Of a stretch of 64,000 nucleotides of DNA, positions 23,531 through 34,853 are shown one piece after another. The notes below the pieces were generated by a model, which worked only from the letters and a program-made list of their open reading frames with translations, ran no database searches and had not been told where the DNA came from. Both the position numbers and the translations under genes were made by a program. Origin of the DNA: Symsagittifera roscoffensis (lineage: Eukaryota > Xenacoelomorpha > Acoela > Convolutidae); assembly GCF_963678635.1 (NCBI RefSeq), contig NC_087065.1:12795579-12859578 (forward strand), read 5' to 3'. Position 1 is the first letter of the stretch. Each line of letters starts with the position of its first letter.

Positions 23531-23848
23531 TGAAAATTGCTGTTTTCGGTTGATTCTATTCACACTAAATGAATATATTAAATTTTGGAGAAAAAAAAGT
23601 AGTCAGGTACTGCCTAGCCTTGAAATTGAACAAAGCCGAGTTCTTGTTTTAAGCGTTGCGCTCGATAGCCTCTTAAACATTAGGCCTGATGCTACATTGA
23701 TTCTTTCAATTAATATATAGAAATGTAAAAAGCTGAAAAATGTTCCAAAGCTCTGAATAAATCACTTCGCGTAGATTAAATTAGGTTTGTTTCACTATTA
23801 TAAAACAAAAACAGTAATACTTCAAATATAAGCACAATTGAATCTAAT

Positions 23849-24599
23849 CAGGGTTGCTTTGTTAATAACACCCCTGTTATTTACACAGTTAATAACACTG
23901 CTATTTGACGTTATTTAACCATAGGGGTTATTTACTACTTATAAACTGACTCGTTTCAGATAAAGCAGGGTTAGAGAGCGTTTTCTACAATGAGTTTCGT
24001 CCACTTGGACCTGAGAAACCGCCTTGACTCGGAAAAAAGTTGGGAAAATAGCTTTATAGCTACCTGTACTGAAATGGTGCATATACAAAACAGTCTCAAA
24101 CAAAACAGTCCAATACAAAATAGTCCAAAAAATCATGTAAAGAAGGAAAAAACAGTCCAATACAGAACAGTCCGGTTTAAGGTCACCGGTGGGTGCGCGT
24201 CGCCGCGATAACCGGCTCTAAATTTCGTATTGAGTCCTACCCTCTGATAACAAGCTCGCAACACGTTGGTGCGACTGCGGCGGCCACTATTTTCTTTGTT
24301 ATGTTTGTAGAACAAAGGTCACTTCTCGGCCTACGACTTGTTGAAACAATTATTACTTGGGACTGTTTTTCGGCCTGTTTTGTATCGGACTGTTTTTTCG
24401 TTCATTTTCATACTTTTCCGGACTGTTTTGTATTGAACTGTTTTGTATGGGACTGTTTTGTACAGATACGACTGAAATCTCATTGAATATAATTCAGTGT
24501 TTGGTACACTGCTCAAAGTTTTCAAATTTTACCATTATTAACAGTTAATAACGTTGAAAACGTCATTTACTAGAAAGGATTGTTATCAATGCAACCCTG
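23849..24599. mobile_element. Non-autonomous hAT element, 751 bp
   Basis: Flanked by an exact 8-bp direct repeat AATCTAAT at 23841-23848 and 24600-24607. The ends are CAGGGTTGC and its inverse GCAACCCTG, continuing imperfectly through TTAATAAC. The CAGGG start and 8-bp duplication are hAT hallmarks. Inside are several ATACAAAACAGTC-type motifs at 24070-24175, repeated inverted at 24357-24470, forming a large imperfect palindrome. No transposase ORF is present. The right end lies 73 bp past the GPCR stop codon, so the element could contribute its 3' UTR or polyadenylation. Confidence 0.85.
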
Positions 24600-24672
24600 A
24601 ATCTAATACATGGATGAGATAAAATACATAATAGAACACAAAAAGCATGTTTTGTTATGATTTTTTTTTGTT

Positions 24673-26076
24673 TCAAATGATCTCATCTTCGTTGAATTTT
24701 ATTTTTAAATCATGATAGGAGAAGGGCGGTTGACTCTGGGGGCCGTCGCCTTGTTTCTCAGTTGTAATCGCGCCTTCTTTTGTAGTTTTTGTCCCCATGT
24801 TTTTACCAACTTCTCCATCATCGTCTTGATCTCCTTGGTCTAGATTATTCTGGTTACTCTGCGAGCTCATTGAGGGTGATGTAGTTGGATCACAGGAGCA
24901 GAAAAGAAACATGAGACATCTGATGGGTTCCCAGATTAATGAATCGGCGATACATGAACAGGAACATCGAGCACAGTCGACACTGAGAAGTGCGTAGAGG
25001 AAAGGATTGAGGGCTGCATTGACGTAGGTCAGAATTATCGAAAAATGGAGGAAGGTCCGCGGGAACTCGTTGATTTCAAACGTGCTTGCCAGATTACAAC
25101 ACCAAAATGGCAAATGAAGGATCCAAAACGCCAGCACTACATAGGTCAGAAAGCGCATCATGTTCACATGTCGACTCGTCTCATCCGAATTATTAACCGA
25201 CATCGAAATAGCCGATCGGGTTTTGCTTATAATTCGCGAGTAGAGAAACGTCACTGCGATTCCTGGAATGACATAACTGGATAGAAACGTGAGCAGATTG
25301 TAGAATGTTTGGAAGTCGTATGGCATTTCAGAATCACATTTCATTAATTCCGAATCGAAGGTCGAGTAATACGCCATTGGCGATGCAATAATAAATGGTA
25401 TCATCCACAAAATGAGAAAAGTTAGATAGAGAAACTTTGGTTTTGAGAAAAAATGACCGAGAGAATGGGGACCAACTTGAACCGGAAACAGTTTGCTATA
25501 CCTATAGAAAGCAATAAGCACAATTGTATAACAGGAAACATGCAGTAAAGCAATGTCAGAAGTGAAAACCATTTTACACGATACGACACTTTCTAGTAGG
25601 AACACTCTTTTGAACTTGAGGTAAAACCCAGTGATCAGCAGCATCAAGTCTGCACTGATCATATTGACTATAAAACGTCTAATGATTGGGGTGTTCCAGA
25701 AAAAAATTAGAGCTATGAAAAATGCGAGTAAATTGATGACAAGACCCGATATAAAGAAAAACATTATAATCACGTCACCAAAATCCATTTCCTCGGCTAA
25801 CTCAGACCTATTTGAGTCTTGGGTAGAAGATGAAGCCATGTCTAGTATAATTTTGTCAGTTGATGCACCGTGCGGGGACGTTTTAGGGGTTCTAAGGAAC
25901 GATTTTGAGCCAGGTATGGCAAATTTAGATAAGGGGTCGAGCTGCTTTTTAATCTGACGGGTTTTACGCACGGCAGCAGGGTGTTCACCACAGCAAAGAG
26001 GGTTTATACTAATAATTGACAGCAAAATAAGGAGTAAAACAGAAGAACTTTGCAGCAAATGAACCATTATTCCCAT
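24673..26076 (-). CDS. Rhodopsin-class (class A) GPCR, probably peptide receptor
   Basis: A single-exon gene of 467 aa from the ATG at 26076 (a second ATG three codons on is possible). Residues 1-29 look like a signal peptide, and Asn-Arg-Ser at 89 is a glycosylation sequon. Seven hydrophobic segments lie at about 100-124, 134-155, 167-190, 215-237, 258-283, 308-330 and 344-365. Asp143 (2.50), Cys167 paired with Cys247 in loop 2, and Asn357-Pro-Phe-Leu-Tyr361 (NPxxY) are present. The DRY motif is Tyr-Arg-Tyr (191-193), and the CWxP position reads Leu-His-Leu-Pro (320-323), so both switch motifs are altered. A Cys cluster at 368-375 may be palmitoylated, and the tail is acidic and polar. The ligand is unknown; loop and TM5 style suggest a peptide. 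The gene is nested in YARS1 intron 6, same strand. Confidence 0.9.
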   Translation of the reverse strand: MGIMVHLLQSSSVLLLILLSIISINPLCCGEHPAAVRKTRQIKKQLDPLSKFAIPGSKSFLRTPKTSPHGASTDKIILDMASSSTQDSNRSELAEEMDFGDVIIMFFFISGLVINLLAFFIALIFFWNTPIIRRFIVNMISADLMLLITGFYLKFKRVFLLESVVSCKMVFTSDIALLHVSCYTIVLIAFYRYSKLFPVQVGPHSLGHFFSKPKFLYLTFLILWMIPFIIASPMAYYSTFDSELMKCDSEMPYDFQTFYNLLTFLSSYVIPGIAVTFLYSRIISKTRSAISMSVNNSDETSRHVNMMRFLTYVVLAFWILHLPFWCCNLASTFEINEFPRTFLHFSIILTYVNAALNPFLYALLSVDCARCSCSCIADSLIWEPIRCLMFLFCSCDPTTSPSMSSQSNQNNLDQGDQDDDGEVGKNMGTKTTKEGAITTEKQGDGPQSQPPFSYHDLKIKFNEDEII

Positions 26077-26853
26077 ATCAAACCGGTAAATCAAAGTGAA
26101 GTGTGCCTTCAAAGACAAAAAAACATTTGCCAAATGCGTTTAAAAACAACTCCACGGCAGAATTTATAAATGAAAGCAGAATAATCAAAGCAAAATTGGG
26201 CCCAGAGCCACAATTGGACGATTTTGATCAAAGGTAAGTCTAAAAAGAATTGTATGTCCGCTCATTTTCATGATGACAGCAGCATCTATGTTACAAGGAA
26301 GAGCCGATAACTATTAGCTGATTACTTCCGCCTTACCACAAGAGCATACAGTGCGCACTTATCCGTATATAAAACTTCAATTAAAGCTCGAAATTAAAGA
26401 AAAAGCAGTAATCAAGCTATCTCAAAACGGCAGAAAAATAATGATAATGTACCATTCCCGTTTCGCTTAAAACTACCTTAGCATTTAAGGGTATTGTCCA
26501 AACGGTAAAAAACCGGATGCAAAATGACAAGCTATTATTCATCCGAGAAAAATTAACGAGAACTATTCATGAAACTCAGTCAAAGCTTAAAATTGCGGTA
26601 ATTAGATTTTGAGTACGTAACATGCTTTTAGGTTAAAAAAAATCTAGGTCTTTCAATAATGTTTTAAAACAAACCCAAATGAGTGAAGCAGCTTCAGTCT
26701 TCGACAATTTGCCAATGCGAATACTACTAAAAAAATCTTTATATTGATAGCTTTATAATGATTTTAGAAAAGAGAATTTAACAGAATGGTTTCAATATTT
26801 ATCAAAATTTCACTTCAAGAATTGCCGCTTTTGCTAATCGTTTTATTTCATGC

Positions 26854-27180
26854 CAGGGGCGGATGTAGATGAGGCGTGGGTGGTGGACATCTCTCTCCTC
26901 TCACCAACCAAAGGGTCCCCCGCTTTGGTATTATTTTATGACATCCATTTTAGGCCGACCAACCCTAAAATTTTTCTTGAGGCGCCTTAGATGCCAATTT
27001 AAACCAATTTTCAAGGGGAGAACGGCATTTTTGACCTGTTTTTTTTTTCAAAATTTTGCCTGCGTCGCAAAATTATTGGTCATAATAGGGTTTATAAAGG
27101 GTTTATTTATAAAGCTACGGGAGCGTTCGGAAAATCAATTAGGTGGACCTAACGTGGGTAAACGTTGCGTCTATTAACTT
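26854..27180 (+). mobile_element. GGGGCGGAT-family MITE
   Basis: Begins CAGGGGCGGATG and carries the family body (ccaaagggtcccc, then tgacatccattttaggccgacc, then aaaatttttcttgaggcgcc). The right end is not defined. The CAGGGGC start suggests hAT affinity. Confidence 0.6.
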
Positions 27181-27559
27181 AATATTTGCTAGTCTAAACT
27201 ATCAATTTGGAATGTTTTCTGAGCCGGATTAATTCACCGAATACGCTATGCGCTGAAAAAAATTAGAAAATTAACAAATAAGCAATTATAAAAATCCGCA
27301 TAATTTTACCAAATATGTTCAAAGGTGAGATATTTCTCGGACTATAAAAATCTTTCAAAAATAGTTGGTTCAATCGGTGCGCTACCAACTAGATGTTGTT
27401 CTGATCAAGCTACTCGAGCAAAAAAAACTTGGAACAATTTGGAACAAGTGAAGCCATATTGTGAATCGGTTTGAAAAACTTTTATATTTTATAGAACAAA
27501 TTTTTTCTTGAATTTTGAATTTTTTCTTTTCAAAAAAATCTGAGCAATGCAGTTTGCAA

Positions 27560-29090
27560 AGACTGCATAAGTTATTTCTTAGACCGAGTCAGTTAAAAAT
27601 ATTTAAAGTATTTCTAGGCAAGCTATTTAAGCTATAATATGTTGAGATATTTCAAGTTAATTCCTCGACCGAATCGCTTCCCGAAATGTTTGAGTTTTTC
27701 TAAGCAAGCTATTCCACCTAAACAAGTTCGAAATCTTTTCTATTGGACCTAATCAAGCAATGAAACTATGAAATATGTCAAGTACGTTTTTAGACCGAAC
27801 CGTTTTCCGAAAACTAAGTTTTCCTGCGGAAGATATTCAAGCAATGAAATACTTCAAGTTGTTTCATTTAGCGAATCAGTTTTCGAGAGAATTGAAAATT
27901 TTGCCCAAAAAGCTGGCTTAAAAAACGTTTATTCTCTCGAAAACTGATTCGCTAAATGAAACAACTTGAAGTATTTCATTGCTTGAATATCTTCCGCAGG
28001 AAAACTTAAAGTCAGCTTTTTGGGCAAAATTTTCATTTCTAGCATTTTCATACAGCTGACTGGCTTACAAAAACACGAGTTTTTCTTTGCAAGCTATTAA
28101 GTGAGAAAAGTTTGAAACATTTCAACTTACTTCATAGACCGAACCGCTAAAATCAAGTTTTTCTTGAGCACGCTATTTAAATTATGAAACTTCGGAAGAT
28201 TTCAAGAAAACAATTGGATAGCGAAAAAACTATGTTTTCCTATTGAAGCCAATCAACTGGTTAAACTTAAAAATATTTCATATTATTTGATAGAGAAGAA
28301 CTCAAATTCGTTCAAGAAAAACTCAAATTCTTCGATTAAGCTATTCAAGCTACGGAACATTTTAAATTATTCCAGACTAAACCGGTTGGCAAAACAGTCT
28401 AGTTCTTCTAAGCAAGCTATTCAAGCTATGAAACGAAGCGAACCGAATGGAAACCACAAAGGAATTTTTCAAGTTCTTTCATGGAGCGATTTGGTCCGCA
28501 AAAAAACCAAGTTCTCCTATGCAAGTTATTTAGGCAATGAAACTTTGAACAAGTTCCAAATTGTGCTCTAGAGCGAATCATAACGCAAAAAAAATCCAAT
28601 TGTACTTGTGCGGAAGCTATGAAACATTTGATATTGTTTCTTATAAGACCGAATCGTTTTGAGAAAAACAGAAGCTTTTCCATTCAAGCTTTACAGGCAA
28701 GCAAACTTTGAAAAGAGCTAGTTTTTTCATAGAGCGCATCAATTCTTAAAAAAATTAGGTTTTTGTAGGAAAGCTATTCAAGCTACAAGCATTTCAAGTT
28801 AATTCATGGAGCGAACCGGATGGCGAAATACTTAAGCGTTTCTAAGAAAGCTATTTCAGCTATGAATCTTTGAAATATTCCAACATATTTCATGAAACGA
28901 ATCGGTACACGAAACGTTAAACTTTTCTTAAGCAAGCTAATCATGCTATAACCAATTTCGTGTTGTTTCGTAGACTGAAACATTTCGAGAAAAAATGAAG
29001 ATTTTCTAAGCAAGCTAATCCAGCTGAAACTTCGAAATGTTTCAAATTATTTCATAGCGCGTATCGTTTTGCTGAAAAATAATTTTTCTA
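27560..29090. repeat. Degenerate ~78-bp satellite, block 2
   Basis: Recurring gcaagctattcaagctatg units. Clear neighbour spacings are 77-78 bp (27628-27705, 28093-28170, 28335-28412, 28770-28848, 28932-29009). Units alternate with ttcaagttatttcatagagcgaatc. The array is interrupted by a 78-bp inverted repeat at 27.8-28.0 kb. Confidence 0.7.
27815..28034. repeat. Interleaved inverted repeats, A-B-A'-B'
   Basis: A (27815-27892) is perfectly inverted as A' (27931-28008), 78 bp each. B (27894-27915) is perfectly inverted as B' (28013-28034), 22 bp each. The arms are interleaved rather than nested. Confidence 0.9.
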
Positions 29091-29551
29091 AGCATGGAGG
29101 TTGATGTGTTCAGTTGATTAGTTTCAGCTTGCAATGATTCTGAAAAAAAAAAAAATTGGACCACAATTGTGTAGGCACTATCTTGCCTTGAAGTTGAATC
29201 GATTTCATCTTGTTTAAAGCCTTTCGGATTTTTTTTCGAACTTAAAGGCTTTCGAACTTACGAAATATTAGAAGTTATTGATTAACGCCTCGTAAAAGTT
29301 GTGCTTCATAGAAAACTTAAAATTTTGCTTTGTAGAGCATTAAGACTTTCACGAGAAAAAACAAGTATCAATGCTTGAACATTTTCGTCAATTAAGAACA
29401 ACTGAAAGAAAAAACAACTAACAGCGCCAACATCATCAATTAAGAACAACTGAAAGAAAAAACAACTAACAGCGTAAACAATAAAAAAACATGAATTCAG
29501 AATAAAAAAGAACCATTTGAGTTAACACAAAACGTTAAAACAACAAATAGA

Positions 29552-30446
29552 TTAGAAGCGCAGCGTTAGCTGGCGCTGCCGGTACTCCTCACGCTGATTC
29601 AGTGCTGGAGCTTTCCTCGAGAACAAGATGGCTTCGAGAGTTAGCAATTTCTGGGTGTCAATGCTCCTGTCCAGAATCTTGCACAGCAAATCCGGTGAAA
29701 AATTATTGTCTCCGCACTCTCGCAGGTGGGCGCCAACAGGCGAGGCGGCCCTTCGGTGCTCCTGTAGTCTGGTTTTGAAAAGCCGGCTGGTTTGGCCGAC
29801 ATAGCAGTCTTTGCAACCTGTACACGTTAGTTGATAAACAACCTGACTAGTGAGTTCCTCTGGAATGGGACACTTCTATGAGAGCAGACAGGATTTAAGC
29901 TTCCTCGTAGTGAAGATAACTGAGAATCCGGTAGCTGTTCTGAAGCGTTTGGAGAACTCGTCAGATACGACCTTCATACTGCAAGACGACGGCTCTTCTG
30001 CGTTTTGCATGCAGCCTTCTGCTCCAGTGTGTTGACTCTCGTCTCCAAAAGCTTCTTAACAGTGGCACGAACAATGGGGGAGCAAAAGAAGGTGGATACT
30101 GATTTGCCTCCCAATTCGCTGTGGCTTTCTCAAGACCGTCGTTGAAAGCCTCCCACGTCGACGTAGCATGATGAATCCTGTGGATGGTTCCTTCGACGAT
30201 ATTCCGCTTGTATTTGTTCGGAGCAACTGCAAGGTAGCTCAACGACAGCCCTGTGTCCGTCGGCTTAGAGTACCAGGACGTCTGCAACCTACCATTTGCT
30301 CTCGTCGCCAACATATCGAGAAAAGGCAAAGCTCCGTCAATCTCGGGTTCATTAGTGAACTTCAGGAACGGATGCAGCTTGTTTGCTGTTTCGACAAAGC
30401 TAGCAATTTCTGACAATTTCACAGAACGGAGAATAACGACAACCTG
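29552..30446 (-). mobile_element. Penelope-like retroelement, 3' part (RT end + GIY-YIG)
   Basis: Read on the minus strand. From about 30422 to 29961 the frame gives the C-terminal part of a Penelope-type reverse transcriptase: Pro-Phe-Leu-Asp-Met-Leu, then Thr-Ser-Trp-Tyr-Ser-Lys-Pro-Thr-Asp-Thr-Gly, then Tyr-Lys-Arg-Asn. One frameshift near 29960 leads into a GIY-YIG endonuclease: a Cys-x2-Cys-Lys-Asp-Cys-Tyr-Val-Gly-Gln-Thr-Ser-Arg core, then Leu-x-Glu-His-Arg-Arg, a His-Leu-Arg-Glu-Cys motif, and the closing Glu-Ala-Ile-Leu…Leu-Asn-Gln-Arg-Glu-Glu. There is one internal stop near 29879. The copy is 5'-truncated and dead but still easily read, so the insertion is fairly young. It lies in YARS1 intron 6. 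Confidence 0.88.
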
Positions 30447-31930
30447 TCAAAAAATTTCGCCGGTTGAGAAGCAGGGCGATATTCACAGGCACGCCGACAA
30501 CCACAAAACCACTTTCGTTTGCTCAAAGACTTCACTTCCTCCCGCAACAGTCAAAATTGCACTAACACGGTGTGCCCAGCACAATCACTGGCAAAAACGA
30601 ACAGAGTAACCGCGATTAGTGACTGTTTTGTTGCCAGTCTTCCATTAAGACTTCTATTTAAAATATAGGACATTCGAAATTAAAGTCGATCACGCTGTTC
30701 CTGACCTTGAAAGTTTTGCTGTTGGATGCTGGAGTTTGCCTTATTTTTAACAAATGAGATTGAAAATGAATCAAAAGTCAAACCACGAAAAAGTAATTTT
30801 TGAGCCTGAACAAATTTTTAGACTTTTCTTGACAAAAATATATAGCATGACCTTAATAAGAGTCTAAACTACGTTCATTGACTCTTAATAAGAAAATTTT
30901 AAAAGAAGCCTTGCATAGAAAAAATTTTGCTATGAGTGAAATTCAAACCTCCAAACTCGACGTTTGTAGCCTCATGCCCTCAAATCCGCACCCCGAGACC
31001 TTGCCAACGCAAACCCCCAATAACGCAACAAAAGAAGCTAAAACAATGCTATGCAGCAACAAATCTAGATTTAAATGCCGCATTACCCTGCTACCTCTAG
31101 ACTAGGAGTCTCAAATCCTTCTATGTGATCCACGGTCGCTCAACAATCGTCAAACAATAGTCAACAATAAAACAGAAAACAGATGCTATAAAATTTCCAA
31201 CGCTACAGATTGTAATTATAGCCAAAGTTCCACCAAATGAGCACTTTATTTGAGTTTCGGTTAAAAAAATAGATCTACACAATTACATAAGCTCGCTAGC
31301 TCGCTGTGCAAAAAATTATTGAAGTTTGGACAACTGTAATTTCACGAGCGAGAAAATTGAAATAACTATGGATCTCTTGCCGACAACCAATCAAAAAGAT
31401 TTTTTTTCCACAAAACCAAATTAAAATAACTTTGGGCTAATGGAGGATGCGAGATCCGATCTACAGTGAGACTATTAACTCTTTAAAAAGCACTATAAAC
31501 TATGTGCTCTTAAAAAATGCCCTACCGTCAAGGACACGTAACTTCTTTCAAAATTGCCATCTTCGCGATCAATAAAAAATGACCAAAAACACTTCGTCGT
31601 AAACGTCAAAACCAGTCTAAAAATTGTATAAAACTCACCAGCAAGACTTCTCATCAGCAAGACTTGTAACAGTTGGAAACGATTCAATGAACGCAAAGAA
31701 ACGGAAAAAAATAACTCTTTGAAATTCGAGGCAAGTTATGATTGATACTTTTTTGATAAAATTAACTCAATTCGAGAAAAATCGATCAATAGGCAAAGTT
31801 TTTGATCCGCTGGGAAACCTACAAACTTAATCAAATTTCGTAACTAAAAGTAGTTCACGTTTGAGCCTCTTTCAAATTCGGAGAGTGCAATTTACTCTAC
31901 TGTTAGCAGATGGATTTGAATTGAATTCAC

Positions 31931-32650
31931 GAAATGCATATGAACTTTAGTGTATTCATAAATGTATAAATATATATGAACGCACATCTGTAGCTATTGT
32001 AGCATTCTTAGACTTTTTCCTGAAAAAAAAACGAATAAAAAATCACTCAGACCTATATAAGAATCTTCACTACGTTCAGTGACTCTCAATAATTTCAAAC
32101 ACAGAGGCGAACCTGCGCTTCGCAAGCACTTGCCAGAACACGACCAAAAAGCAGCTCTATCAAGTTAATTTTAAAAAAGTAGAAATAAGCCTCGAATTAG
32201 CAAAAAATTGGCTACGTGCAGGATTCGAATCTGCGACCCACTGCAATCAAGAGATTTTGAGTCTCACGCACTATCCACTCAGCGTCTCAAGCTTAACAAC
32301 CGACAAACACTAGTCACGAATAATGCAGCTACATATGCTAACAATTTGCCAATGCGATTCAACACCAAATACAAATAGACACAATTTTGCAATTAATGAT
32401 TTGGAACATAACAAACTGAAGGCATCCACACCAACTTTGCATGTAACAAATCACAAAGTATACAGACACAACCTAAGTGCATATGAACCTAAGCGTATTC
32501 ATAAATGTATAACTATGTATGAACGCATATCTGTAGCTATTGTAGCATTCTTAGACTTTTTCCTCAAAAAAAAACGAATAAAAAATCATTCAGACCTATA
32601 TAAGAATCGTCACTACGTTCAGTGACTCTCAATAGTTTCAAACACAGAGT
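31931..32650. repeat. Pair of ~175-bp direct repeats flanking a tRNA-like core
   Basis: 31931-32110 and 32472-32650 are nearly identical: catatgaac… through gtagctattgtagcattctt, agactttttcct and cactacgttcagtgactctc. Between them lie a GCGAACCTGCGCTTCGC hairpin and a minus-strand tRNA-Leu-like segment. The arrangement looks like a short LTR element or two tandem SINE tails. Confidence 0.65.
32212..32298 (-). repeat. tRNA-Leu-like SINE head
   Basis: The reverse complement has an A-box-like GCTGAGTGGATAGTGCGTGA, an ACTCAAAATCT anticodon-arm context as in tRNA-Leu(CAA), and a B box CAGATTCGAATCCTG. Stems are imperfect, so this is a tRNA-derived repeat rather than a functional tRNA. Confidence 0.65.
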
Positions 32651-33479
32651 ACCACTTGCAATACAATAAGTAAAAGATTAAAACAGCAAGATACTGAAGA
32701 ACTATCAAAGAGGACTTCGAAAGTTGTAAGCGTAGAAGAAAAAACTAGAAACAAAAACATTCAAATATTTTTTTGATGTTTAAAGGTGTTTAAAATTTTT
32801 AAGATTTCCAAGTTTAGTTGAATTTGAGCATTCGAAAAATTCAAATTGGGACCAAAGTCTAAAGGATCTCATAAATACTGTCGGAGACTTGTAGGACACA
32901 AAATATTAGGTATATAAGCCGACAGAATTAAAGCCGACAGCCAATTAGCTGAAATTCAACCAAAATTGTTCGTCAAAAATTTATCCGAAAATATACATGT
33001 ACTGACCAAATATTATCCACGAAAGCATTAAGGTACTGAAATAAAGGTGGTATACACAATTGGAAAGCTAGACCGAGAGCTAAATCGAAAGCGAAAAAAT
33101 CATCAGCAAAAAAGTATTATCGATGTTTTATAAGTATAAATACGACCAATTTATCAAAATGAATGAGACAGTTTTGAAAAAAAAACATACTAAGACAATA
33201 GAATGCAAAACTAGCATAAGAACAAAACTAAGCAAGCAGTAACAAAACAGAAAAACCTCAACAGAAGCACTTCATGCCAAAAAAAATCATAATAAAAAAT
33301 TATGAGTCTCCCTTCCCCTCAGAACACACGCAAACGAAAAATTTTCACGGCCGTCAACCGATGCAATAAAAGGTCACTAAAAAGACATAAAATAAGCCGA
33401 AACCGACTAAGTCGAAAAAAAGCAGACAAAAAATGTAAACAAACTTTAACAATTCGAGTTGCTAAAATTACAACCAATG

Positions 33480-33870
33480 TAAAAAGCTAACTTCCATTCG
33501 GCCGAATTTTTAAAACACTGATACACTAAGCAGCTACATTGAAATTTGTTTGCACCAAAAATAAACTATTCTTACATAAGGCAACTAAGCCGACAAAACA
33601 TAAGCAGACAAATAATAGGCCGAATTTTTTATGAACTGGAACTATTACCGTTTGAAAAAAAACCGGTCCTGATCAGATTCGAATCCAGGCCTTTACCGTC
33701 CTGGGCAAATGCGTTTCCACCAAGCTAAGTGTGCAAGAGACTCAAAAATTTGAATTCATTATGAGCCAAAGAAGGTACCACCAGGAGTCCAATGAATTTG
33801 TTGACAAAGTTGTTTATGGTAAAAAGTCTAGCATCCGATTGCAATATCCTTGCTATCGCAAGGGTAAAAA
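33480..33870 (-). mobile_element. tRNA-derived SINE
   Basis: The minus-strand tRNA-like head at 33670-33735 (TTAGCTTGGTGGAAACGC … GGATTCGAATCTGA) is followed by sequence shared with 43.9-44.1 kb (a taagccgaaaaaacataagca block and an accgtttgaaaaaaaa block). The recurring hairpin CCTTGC-TAT-CGCAAGG lies beside it at 33848-33863. Confidence 0.65.
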
Positions 33871-34853
33871 ATTATGCAATTCAAAAATTTTGAGATACAT
33901 TGACTTAGAAAATTTCTGAAATCGAGTTTTTATTATTGTGATAATGTTTGAAAAAAAAATAGCTTTTTTCGGTTCATTTGATGAAATAAAAATGCATCAA
34001 CTGTGTTAATTTATTACAATTCGAATGTCAAAGCACATGCTATCAAAAAGCTGTAAAGGTGCCCCAGCATTATTGGTGTGCCGCACCAATATTTGCGACT
34101 TAGGTTGAAAAAATGCTCATACTAATAATCTAGCTTCGCAAGTGTAAAACCCATGTAATGACTTAATACTTACTGAATGATTGACTTGTTATGATTGACT
34201 CTTTTATGATTGACTTGTTAACTTTTTCAAAACAGCCAACCAACTCAGGTAAAACCAAAACATAATGTTTGACTTTTGAAACTTTCAAACTTCAATTTCC
34301 GGAAAAAAAATGATTGACTTCTTTCGAACTTCGAACTTGAAAAGAAATTGCGTTGAAGGTCTTTAAATTGCAGGAAAGTTTTATGGTCAGCACTTATATT
34401 AAAAAACAAGCCCAACTAGAGAAAATTGGATCAATGGGTAATTTTTAAAGCAAATTTTTTTTGTATTACTGGGAAAATCTAATCTGAAAATTAACATTCA
34501 TATTCTATCCAAGAACTCGTTCACTTTTTTCCACGACATCTCTGCGTTCTGTATTGGAGAGCGCAATTTTCGTTCCTTACACTATATGAACTTGAAAATC
34601 TTAAAAAGTCAAACCAACAAAAATCAAACTGAGTGTAACAAATTTTATGACTTGAAAAAAAGCGTGAAAAAAACTTTGAGCGTGAAAAAAAACTAATTAT
34701 GCAAGTGTTTTCAGTTGGTTCATTGACAATTAATAACTGAAATAAAAGTAGAACATTGAAAGAAAATTGAAAAATAAATAAATCGTGGATACATTAAAGT
34801 AAATTCGCCACAAGTAGCCTAATAATTCTCATCGCACTTGAAGGGACTGTTAC

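Larger units (their letters stand above)
22459..34853 (-). other. YARS1 intron 6, 12.4 kb, with nested gene and repeats
   Basis: GT-AG intron between the catalytic/anticodon part and the EMAP-II part of TyrRS. It contains, in plus-strand order: ~78-bp satellite relics (22.99-23.53 kb), a 751-bp hAT element, a single-exon GPCR, a GGGGCGGAT MITE, more satellite, a Penelope-like relic, a pair of 175-bp direct repeats and tRNA-like SINE parts. Confidence 0.85.

Noticed and set aside
26077-26133. Longer N-terminus of the GPCR
   Set aside because: The upstream codons contain no ATG; the first ATG is at 26076 and leads directly into a signal-peptide-like segment.
32212-32298. Functional tRNA-Leu gene
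   Set aside because: A and B boxes are present but stems are imperfect and the unit belongs to a dispersed SINE family.
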